A stretch of 64,000 nt of DNA from Lampris incognitus (taxonomy: Eukaryota; Chordata; Actinopteri; Lampriformes; Lampridae). A program made the position numbers and the translations under genes. A model generated the notes under the pieces. That model saw only the letters and a program-made list of their open reading frames with translations. It searched no databases and was not told the DNA's origin. The DNA is taken from NCBI RefSeq assembly GCF_029633865.1, contig NC_079220.1, positions 56,078,477 to 56,142,476 on the forward strand, in the 5' to 3' direction. This document shows, piece after piece, positions 35,401-47,500 of this stretch; the first letter of the stretch is position 1; every line of letters begins with the position of its first letter.

Positions 35401-38400
35401 ATCGGTGTTCATGCCGCTGAGTCTTTCATTATAAAATTCCAGCACGTGCTAAATAATTTCTGCCATCGTGAGTTGGAAGAAAGATCAGGGATTTGAACCT
35501 CCGGTTCATCATTCTGGGGGGCGTGTGGATGAAGACGTGACGAATGACACTTGGATGAATAAGCTAACAGCCTTTAAGGATCCCAGCAAGCTTGTGAAAC
35601 TAAACGATCGTGTGCCACAAGCCTCTCAGAAGCTGCAGTTGGGTCGGTCAGTCTCAGGGTAGTGGGTAATGAGAGGTCGACGTTACGTCTCGTCTATGTA
35701 GGATGAGCTCAGCGTAGATCTACAACATGCTAACTCCTACTTGCTAGTCCTGCAAAGTCAAGGAATGTTGTCCTTTCACTGTAATTTCCCATTTTATTCA
35801 AGGGGTTCCTGTCTCCCAAATCTGATGGCCTTACAGTACATGCAGTTACAGTACGCAGACAAACATTCACTGCTGGCCTTTACTCGTTGTTTGGGCGGGT
35901 GGCTTGCTTTTTGTGGGGAGCAGGCTGATGTAGAGCAGTGGTTCTCCACCTTTTTGGGGTCCTGGACCCCCTGCGGATTTTTGATCTACCCTGAGGACCC
36001 CTCCACCTGATCTTGAGGGAGGGGGGTTGCAATTTGATAGAAACAGTAGAAACTGCATTTTAAATTGCATTATAGCATTTATTCACTCTTTGGGGCAAAA
36101 ATAAGAGCTTTCAGTTGTAACTTAGATATAGTTAACAACACAGAATTCCTATGCAGTAACTTTCAGATATATGTAACAAAACAGAATATGTATTCAGTAA
36201 CTTTCAGACATATGTAACAACAAAATATGTATTCAGTAACTTTCAGATATATGTAACAAAACAGAATATGTATTCAGTAACTTTCAGATATATGTAACAA
36301 CACAGAATATGTATTCAGTAACTTTCAGATATGTGTAACAAAACAGAATATGTATTCAGTAACTTTCAGATATATGTAACAACAGAATATGTATTCAGTA
36401 ACTTTCAGATATATGTAACAAAACAGAATATGTATTCAGTAACTTTCAGATATATGTAACAAAACAGAATATGTATTCAGTAACTTTCAGATATATGTGA
36501 CAAAACAGAATATGTATTCAGTAACTTTCAGATATATGTAACAAAACAGAATATGTATTCAGTAACTTTCAGATATATGTAACAAAACAGAATATGTATT
36601 CAGTAACTTTCAGATATATGTGACAAAACAGAATATGTATTCAGTAACTTTCAGATATATGTAACAAAACAGAATATGTATTCAGTAACTTTCAGATATA
36701 TGTAACAAAACAGAATATGTATTCAGTAACTTTCAGATATATATAACAACAGAATTCTTATGCAGTAACTTTTAACAATGCAAATGGGAGCGAGATCTCT
36801 TATTAAAATACAATAAATTACATTTTTGAAACAGATGTAATTAGAGAAACAAGTCCTGTTACCCTTTATAGTTTAGGTAGATAAAGGTCTCAGTCACATT
36901 TGAGTAAAATAATCCTATTTCTATAAATGTCATAGGATCTTTTTTTTTAAAGATACTTTATTTTCACGGACCCCTTGCAATTACGCCACGGACCACTAGG
37001 GGTCCGCGGACCCCCGGTTGAGAAACGCTGGTGTAGAGGATGGGCTGTGTGGCCTCTCGCTGGCTGCTTTGCTCAGGTGGGGATAGTTCATGTGAAGTTG
37101 GTGGAGGGACTGAATGACAAGGACGGCGACGCAATGAGTAAAGTCTCCGGTTTCCGTCACACAGGAAGTAAATAGGAAATCTTGCTCGTGTCACCGGTTA
37201 GTTCCCCTGCCTCGTGCGGTGACGTTACAGAGGTGGAGGTCAGGACTGTGTCTGCCGTTTAGGATGTAGCCTCGGTCGTCTGCTCCGGTGCGCGCTGAAA
37301 ACGGTGTAATTTACTGCGCTTCCACAGTTTTCAGCTTCACTGAAGCAGCGTGTCAGCCAGCCCTTGAGCCAGGCACCACAGCATTTCATACACAGGGCTG
37401 TCTGTTTTCAGGATAAAGATCGAAGAGGAGTATGCCAAGAACCTGTCTAAGCTGTCGCTGAGCCCGCTGGCCTCGCAGGAGGAGGGGTGAGTGACTGTGG
37501 CGATAACACCACGTTCTCGAAGACGTTGACTCGCCGTCTCACTACTTAAACGACAAACCCTGGTCTGAAGGCAGAACTGTTTAAAAGAAAAAGAAACACC
37601 GCTATATCCCACCCCAGAGTGTTTTTGGTGCATGTGAAATGCTTTTGAGGGCATACCTAAAATGTGTTTTACTTTTTAACATTACCCACAAGAAAAGTAT
37701 GTAAGGTGATTTATTGAGGAGAGCTCTCAGCCGAGCATCTCACCCTTTGCAGGACTCTAGGAGAAGCTTGGGTGCAGCTGAAGAAGAGTCTTCATGACGA
37801 GGCTGAAGTCCATTTAAAGTTCTCCAACAAGGTACGGTCTCTCGCCATCTGTGGGGGGGAAAACAACAACACCTTTTCTGTTGAACCTAAAAGTTCCCTT
37901 TAAGTCGTTTAAAATAATCAGATCATTAATTCAACCTCCACTCGTGCAGAAACCCTGCACTGGCTTCATTCAGCAGTAAGTCCCGAGAATTTGTAAAGCC
38001 CTCAACTCTGCAGCTAATGAGGATAGGGTTGTGAAGCCAAGGGCATACAGGCAAAACTCGCCCTGCCTGGCTCACAGAGCTGTGAGACTGAGCTACACCT
38101 CATCATGGGTGGAGGGCACAGGTAACATGAAAAGCCCCCTGCAGCCTTTTGAAGGCTTGTGTGTGTGTGTGTGTGTGTGCATGTTAGTGTTTTCTCAGTT
38201 TCCTGTAAGCAGCTTGCATGACATTGTTTTGGCCCGAAAAAGTGTGCAAACCTTTTCCCGTTACGAGTTTCTGGTGAGATGGAGTAAAACTGGCGCCAAA
38301 AAAACGCCTCAGCAACTCTTCAAGGTGGGTGTTTGCATTCCATTACCAGCGCTTTCTCATTAGGCATCGTTACATTTGAGGTATAGTGTTCACTCATAGG

Positions 38401-41400
38401 TTTTAGGTGTCCCACTTCTATAACCTGACAAATCTGCTTTATCAAGGCCAGTTTCCTCACTAGCAGCTATGTGACTTGTGTTCCACAGCTCCACAGTGAG
38501 GTGGAGAAGCCCTTGCTGACCTTCAGGGCCGACAACTTCAAGAAGGACCTGAAAAAGTACGACCATCACATCGCAGACCTCAGGAAGCAGCTAGCTAGTC
38601 GCTATGCGAGTGTGGAGAAGGTACTGGAGCCATGCATGTCAGTGTAAATCCTGAATGTTACGAGAGTCAGAGGAGCTGCTCCCGAGTCATGTGAAACATT
38701 AGGCCGATTGCTCAGATGCACCACACTTAACAGCTGGCCCTCTGACTCATGTTGGACTGCTATGTCTCCAAAACGCCTGTAGCACCAATTGAACACATTG
38801 TCCCATCACTGCGTGCCAATATAGACTCTTATTTATCCCTCCCTCATCCATTTAATGGTGAGCTGGCTTGTCAAATGGTGTGTGTGTGGGTGTGTATTCG
38901 TGCATTGTTCATCTACATTGTGAGGACCAGTTTTGAGTTTTTAACTGTTAGCATAAGGACATTTTGCAAAGTGAGGCTATTCTGGCCGGTCCTCCCTTCT
39001 TCGAGGGTCTTTTTTAGGATTAGGATTTGGGTTTGGAGTTAAAATTGGAATTAGGATGAGGTTGAGGTAAGGGTTAGGATTAAGCATGTAGTTCTGATTG
39101 TTAAGGTTAGAGTTAGGGGCTAGGGAATGAATCAGTGGCAGCTGGCCAGTACAGGGCGCTGGGGCGCGCTCCCTTCAAACATCAAGAGATGAAAATCTAC
39201 TTAAACATGTTAAATATAATGTAGTTGTATAACGCAAATAATGATGAAATACAAATGTTGTCAGTCTGTGAGCGCCTGTCAGCAGCCATTAAATACAGGT
39301 CCAAATGGTATTTGGTTGATTTCTGTCTGAATACATATACTTCCTGGGTGAGGGGCACCGGCCAAACCATACCTTATGTAAGCCCTCGAACTTGTGGCGA
39401 GCAGGTGACCTGAGGCTGCCGTCTGATTGGTTTCTTCAGATTTTCCAGGGGGCGCAGTTCTGTGCACCCCAGACACGCCCACTTTTATTGGCAATGAATT
39501 GGTATTGTTTTACTGTTTTTTGCTCTAATGTGATTGGACGATTCTCGTTGCTGTCAGTCATGATCACACCCACCACCACGCCTCGTCTCGACTGTCAATC
39601 ATCCACCGTCTACAAACCCTGATAAAATCTATAGGCTACACTGTCCTTCGTAATAACTCTGTGACTGTGTGGACATAAAAGCAGCTGTCAGGTGTGCTGC
39701 AGCAAATTAAATTGTGCCCCCCCCCAAAAAAAAGTTTTTTAGCCGCCACTGGAATGAATGTAGTTGCGGCAACACGGGGGGTGTTGGGGAAGGACAGACT
39801 CAGGTTTGGTGGAAACACAGAGTTTGCATTTCTGTCTGTTTACAATGTCCTTGTCCACACGCTGCGTGGGCCGGTGCTCAGCGTTGCTGGAGTCTCCTCT
39901 CCATGCCGGGAGCCTCCCTGTCTCTCCTCTGTACTGTGTCTCCTGTGTTTGTGTAACAGAGATAAGAATTACATGTTATAAACTCGCTGAAGTTCGGCAG
40001 AATAGATTAAATGATTGTTCTTTATCTAATGACTTTCTCTTGTGCTCCCTATATTCAAACCTGCCATCTTTCACTTAGCACCCCCCCTAGTGGTGATGGT
40101 TGTGGTTAAGTGCAACACGTGGTGGCGTCTCTGTCCCTTCTTCACGTGACAACAGAGTTGGGCTGGAGTTGAGCTGACAATAAACGACCGCAACATCTAT
40201 TTGTTTATTTTGGGTTTTTTTTTTGCCAGAATTGAGTTGTGCCGGACATAAACGGGCCTACAGCAGCTACCCTGAATTCAGAGGACCGGTGCGGTTTCTG
40301 CACAGTACAGCCAGAACAGAGGGGGTGCATTTGCCCATTAAGTGCTGGTGACAGTCCAGGACCCACAGCAGAATATAAAAGGCGGTTTGTTAGTTTGGCA
40401 CACCTGAGACTGGTCAGTAATCAGCCACGCATCGCGTCTGCTCCCCCGCGCCCCATGCCCTCTCTCTCCACTTGCGGCCACAACCCACTACCATATACCC
40501 CCACCACCCGACTCGGGCCAGGGCCATAGCTGGCCGACAGCCAAAGTAACTTCTTCCTGAACAGTTCTCTTTTTGTGTTTGGGCGGTCGGTAGGGACGTG
40601 GGAGCACAGCTGGAAATGTCGCTACGCAGTGCTGTATGAGGTCTGTGTGTCCTGGCAGGGGGGGGGAACACGTCTACAAAGTGCTGTTGCAGTGCAGCGA
40701 CCTCGGCTTTCTGGAGGGATGAACGATGGTTCTCACAACGGAGGGAGGCAGGATTTTTGGATTTCTGTACCTCCGGCCCCGACTCATCTCCTCTCTCTGA
40801 TACCACCACGGCCAGAGAAACCAGGACTGCCTCTCTCCATGCTTTTAAGAGGTTGGAGTGGTAAATCTGTGTTAGACCTCCCCCCTCATTATGTTCACCC
40901 TCGTAGTCTACATCCCCCCCACTTGCTGTGTGACCATAAAGGGTCCTTGCCCCTTAGCGAGCAATTTGGAGCTGGATGTTGGAAGTTATGCGAGGACTTT
41001 CTCTTCCAGTGCACATTGGCGTAGTCGTGCTGCTGTTCTACAGGCACTGCTGCCGTCCCTGGGCCTGGGGCAGATTCTCCTGTCCTAACCGCCCCAGTGT
41101 ATGGAGCTTTGCATTCAGGTCCAGGATGTACTGGCACATGGACTGCTCTGCCAGCTTTCTCTAATCAGGTCCAACGCACCCCTCGATATTCTGCCAAACA
41201 GCAACTCCGAGAGGGGAAACCCCGTGGAGGCCTGGGGCACCTCCCGCACTGCAAATAACAGAGGAGCCAACACTCATCCCAACTGCGGCTAGCCTCGTGC
41301 ACGAACCTATGGATCAAGTTTTAGTGAATCTCTCCATGAGCGAGTCTGTTTGGGGGTGATACACACTCATGCGGATCGACTTTATGCCCAATAATTTGTA

Positions 41401-44400
41401 TAGTTTGCATACTGTATGTGACATAAACGATGTGCTCTGGTCTGTCAGAGTCTCTTTCATGGGAGTTTACATGAAACAGGGCCTGCGCAACGCTTTTAGC
41501 CTAGATGTTGTGCAACAGCGCAGCTTCGGGATAGCGCGGCGCGTAATCCACTATGACTAGCACAGAGTGCTCCGATCTATTGGCCCGATGAGGTCCGTGC
41601 CGATATGCTCAAACAGGACCTCAATTAACAGTAATGGGCACAATGGCAGTTTTGGGGTTGCCGGCAGGTTTACCAGTTGACATTTCCAGCAAGACGCACA
41701 CCACCGACACACGTTGCTGTGAATGCCCGACCAGTAAAACAGCCGTTATTTGTCTTGAGGCATGCTCAATAATCCAGGTGAGAAAACCCCAGAAGGTTGA
41801 GTCAGTTCATCTGGACACAACGGTTACTGACAGATACGTTTCATCACTCATCTAAGTGGCCTCTTCAGTCTGAAGCTCAAAAACGACATGCACGTTAGGG
41901 TCAGTACTCCCGTCTGTTCCCCTGACCAGGCCAGTGGGAAGAAATAACTGCAGTTGGTCCCCGGGTGCAGCACGGCGGCTGCCCACTGCTGCTAGCTATG
42001 CGGTTAGGACGGGTTAAATGCAGTGAGTAAATTTCATTTGTATGTATGTGCAAAATGACTAGTAAAGAGTATTCTGTTGTATGCTATTCTACGAAACGTG
42101 TCTGTCAATAGACAGCATATCCAGATTGAGAGCCGTTATTTGGTCGTGTTTTTTTTGTAACTGAGACGGCCTGCCATGGGTTTGTGATGGGTCGCCGGGA
42201 AGATCCAGTTTGAGTGTCAGGACTCACTTGGTATAACCAGTCTCTATCCATCCGTTATCTAGACCACTTTGTTATGTATGCCTTTGATGCTGTGTCAGTC
42301 TAAATAAAGAATGCCACGGAGAGGTTGTGTCGAGCGACAGCGCTGTGTCCTGACGTGATTTCTAAATACAATACACTTATCCTGCTCTCAGGGTCGTGGG
42401 GATGCTGGCGCCTATTCCAGCAGTCATTGGGCGGTAGGTGGGGAGACACCCTGGACAGGCCGCCAGGCCATCACAGGGCCCACACACACCCATTCATTCC
42501 TAAGGACAATTTAGTACAGCCGAGTCACCTGACCTACATGTCTTTGGGCTGTGGGAGGAAACCCACGCAGACACGGGGAGAACATGCAAACTCCACACAA
42601 AGGACGACCAGGGACGACCCACCAAGGTTGGACTACCCCGGGGCTCGAACCCAGGATTTTCTTGCTATGATGCGACCGCGCTAACCACTGCGCCACCGTC
42701 CCGCCCTAACCGGTCTCTCATAAGTGCAAAATATGGTGCAGTGAACACGGCATTATGTGCACCTGTTGACCATCGGTGGTCATCACACGGTCAAAGGCGA
42801 AGCACAGTGTGTCATCCCGAGTCTGCTTGATGGGGAAGTCCTCTGTTAGGCGGACCACTGGAGCCATGGTCGACTCCCCCGAGACATGCGAGGGGGATTT
42901 GTGTCACCACTTAGTACTGCACACCAGTCACACCACCCCGGCTTTCACTCAGCCTAATAAAAGGGGCCACAAAGGGCGGGAACTAACCATGGCCTGGACT
43001 TTATGCCCCCCCCCCCCCGATATATTATTTCGTTGGCCACCACCGGATCCTTGTGAATATCCCCATGCACACACCGAATTTCTTAATCATGATGCCTCTA
43101 AAAATTCCCCGGCCCAAACCAGGATTTGGTGGATGAGCATCTGCGTGCAGCCTGTGTCCACCAAAGCCTAATATAAACCCCTCTGCATACATACCAGTGT
43201 GCTGTATCTCCCATCTGGACCAGGCGAGGGGGCTGACGGGCCAAGAACCCAGACCACCTGGTCCACCTCCATTAAGGGGCACTCCTTCTGCCTGTGGGCC
43301 GGCTTCCTGCACTGGCAGCACTCCTGGCCTGATGATTGAGGAGCCCCCTGTGGGTCGGGGAGGGCAGATGCTGAACATGGGCCCTGGGGATTAGGGAAGA
43401 GGGAGGGGTTGGACCAGGGATGAGGTGTGGGGGGCATGTATTGCTACGTGGATGTCTATGTGGGTGCGTGTGTGTGTAATCTCCTTCTCGGAGCCGGGAT
43501 CGCCCGGTCAGTCCCGGGCGGGAAGGGCAAGGTGGTCCTCTGCCAGGGCGATGGCCCTGGGCATGCCCTCAGGACCGTGGCACTGGACCCAGTCGGCAGT
43601 TGCAGGGGTCAGACAGGCGACGAATTGCTCCAGTGCCACTCGGTAGATGATGTCATTGATGTTGTCTGAGCCTGGTTGTAGCCACCATCTCACCATGTTG
43701 GGGAGCTGCCGCGCCAGGATGAAGGGGCGGCCGACGTCCTCCAGGCTGTGTGTCCTGAACCGGCACCTCCTTCTGGCGTGAGCCCCATCAGGTCCAGGAC
43801 AGCTGAGCTAGGCTGTGCACAGTGGCTTGTACCTGTCTCTGCTTGCAGATGAGCCACACCCCACTACCACAGGAGTCAAAGAAGGTCCACACAAGTATAA
43901 AAGAACAAGTTTGTTTCTCAGATTTCAGGACCACTGTTTATTTTAGAGCTGCGACACATGCAGAACTTTGTTTTTTAAATCATAGTCCTCTGGACCTCCT
44001 CGTTGCCATCCTATTTCACAAATTCACTTAGAATCATGCCACTGTATTTGAACGCGTTATTCGTTGTCTGATTCCTTTAGGTCCAATTCCTCGAATTCGT
44101 GCCATTCAATCATCCCCAGTCTCTAAACAAACATCTCTACGCCGCTTTAAGAGTAAATGAATTAGTCGAGCACATCCCTTGTGTTTTATTTTAGCTGTCA
44201 TCCACTGAAAAAGTGATTTTTATGGATTAAAGGAGCATTGCTTGTTCCCTTTCAAACACTGTTACACCATGACCTTGTAGAGCAGCCTCAAACAAGACTA
44301 TGAGATAGGATTCGCTTACATGAATTGAGACCAGATTAACGGGGGAGACTGGGACCAGAGAGAGGAAACAGGTAGCCGACATGAAAAGGCTTTAATTATC

Positions 44401-44473
44401 CTTGTAATAGAGGCAAATCTGGGGATTAAGCTGAATGACTCATATTGTTAATTTAGTCACACATGCAATTCTA

Positions 44474-44555
<82 letters not shown>

Positions 44556-47500
44556 TACTGTAGGCCCGCAAGGCACTGGCAGATAGGCAGAAGGATCTGG
44601 AGGTAAAGACCCAACAACTGGAGATCAAACTCAGCAACAAGACAGAGGAGGATATAAAGAAGGCACGGCGGAAATCCACACAAGCAGGTGAGAGGCCCTG
44701 AAGGTCTGGATCAGGGAGTTGGATCAGGGAACTTCTGTTCCCAAGTGCAGATGGATGGTTCAGAACCAACCATTCAGAGCCATTGGGAGCCGGGTCACAA
44801 CTGTGGAGGTTTTCCTCACAATCCAAACACTATTCCAGCTAGCTAAAGTAATGACTAATCACCTGTCTGGTTAAAGGTGTGGTTGGTTGATGAAGCTTGC
44901 TGGTGTGGTTGGTTGGTGTCTAGCTCTTGATGACACTTGGTAAAGAACAATTGACGTAGACCCAAAAAATGAATCTAACTGAATGACCAAAGATTGCCGG
45001 TGGATCTTTGCTTGGCAAAAACACTTCGGCTAAGACCAAAAAGGTTTATTCATTTGCCTTTCTAACCGTGAAAAGGTTAAAAAGTCCCCACAAAAGCCGG
45101 TTCGAATCCCCGTATTACCTCCAGCTTGGTCGGACACAATTACTACAGATACAGTTACTACAGTTACTACAGACACAGTTACTACAGTTACTACAGACAT
45201 AATTACTACAGTTACTACAGACACAGTTACTACAGTTACTACAGACACAGTTACTACAGACACAATTACTACAGACACAATTACTACAGTTACTACAGAC
45301 ACAGTTACTACAGTTACTACAGTTACTACAGACACAGTTACTACAGTTACTACAGACACAATTACTACAGTTACTACAGACACAGTTACTACAGTTACTA
45401 CAGACACAATTACTACAGTTACTACAGACACAGTTACTACAGTTACTACAGACACAATTACTACAGTTACTACAGACACAATTACTACAGTTACTACAGA
45501 CACATTTACTACAGTTACTACAGACACAATTACTACAGTTACTACAGACACAATTACTACAGTTACTACAGACACAGTTACTACAGACACAGTGACTACA
45601 GACACAATTACTACAGTTACTACAGACACAGTTACTACAGTTACTACAGACACAATTACTACAGTTACTACAGACACAGTTACTACAGTTACTACAGACA
45701 CAATTACTACAGTTACTACAGACACAATTACTACAGTTACTACAGACACATTTACTACAGTTACTACAGACACAATTACTACAGTTACTACAGACACAAT
45801 TACTACAGTTACTACAGACACAGTTACTACAGACACAGTGACTACAGACACAATTACTACAGTTACTACAGACACAGTTACTACAGTTACTACAGACACA
45901 ATTACTACAGTTACTACAGACACGATTACTACAGTTACTACAGACACAGTTACTACAGTTACTACAGACACAGTTACTACAGACACAGTTACTACAGACA
46001 CAATTACTACAGTTACTACAGACACAGTTACTACAGTTACTACAGACACAAGTACTACAGTTACTACAGACACAGTTACTACAGTTACTACAGACACAAT
46101 TACTACAATTACTACAGACACAGTTACTACAATTACTAAAGACACAGTTACTACAATTACTACAGACACAGTTACTACAGACACAGTTACCACAATTACT
46201 ACAGACACAGTTACTACAATTACTACAGACACAGTTACTACAGTTACTACAGACACAATTACTACAATTACTACAGACACAGTTACTACAGTTACTACAG
46301 ACACAGTTACTACAGACACAGTTACTACAATTACTACAGACACAGTTACTACAATTACTACAGACACAGTTACTACAGTTACTACAGACACAATTACTAC
46401 AATTACTACAGACACAGTTACTACAGTTACTACAGACACAGTTACTACAATTACTACAGACACAGTTACTACAGTTACTACAGACACAGTTACTACAATT
46501 ACTACAGACACAGTTACTACAATTACTACAGACACAGTTACTACAGTTACTACAGACACAATTACTACAATTACTACAGACACAGTTACTACAGTTACTA
46601 CAGACACAGTTACTACAATTACTACAGACACAATTACTACAATTACTACAGACACAATTACTACAGACACAATTACTACAATTACTACAGACACAATTAC
46701 TACAATTACTACAGACACAGTTGCTACAGTTACTGCAGACACAGTTACTACAGACACAGTTACTACAATTACTACAGACACAGTTAGTACAGTTACCACA
46801 GACACAATTACTACAGTTACTACAGACACAGTTACTACAGTTACTACAGACACAGTTACTACAATTACTACAGACACAATTACTACAATTACTACAGACA
46901 CAATTACTACAATTACTACAGACACAGTTGCTACAGTTACTACAGACACAATTACTACAATTACTACAGACACAGTTACTACAATTACTACAGACACAGT
47001 TACTACAATTACTACAGACACAGTTACTACAATTACTGCAGACACAGTTACTACAGTTACTACAGACACAATTACTACAATTACTACAGACACAGTTACT
47101 ACAGTTACTACAGACACAGTTACTACAGACACAGTTACTACAATTACTACAGACACAGTTACTACAATTACTACAGACACAGTTACTACAGTTACTACAG
47201 ACACAATTACTACAATTACTACAGACACAGTTACTACAGTTACTACAGACACAGTTACTACAATTACTACAGACACAGTTACTACAGTTACTACAGACAC
47301 AATTACTACAGTTACTACAGACACAGTTACTACAGACACAGTTACTACAATTACTACAGACACAGTTGCTACAGTTACTGCAGACACAGTTACTACAGAC
47401 ACAGTTACTACAGTTACTACAGACACAGTTACTACAGACACAGTTACTACAGACAGAATTACTACAATTACTACAGACACAATTGGTCGTGTCTGCGGGT

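Noticed and set aside
36125-36765. CRISPR-like array
   Set aside because: The units are contiguous tandem copies with no unique spacers and the genome is eukaryotic. The same holds for the arrays at 26698, 45133 and 60855.
38990-39120. Interstitial telomere tract
   Set aside because: The motifs are irregular (TTAGGATT, GGTTAGAG) and belong to a common dispersed fish repeat.
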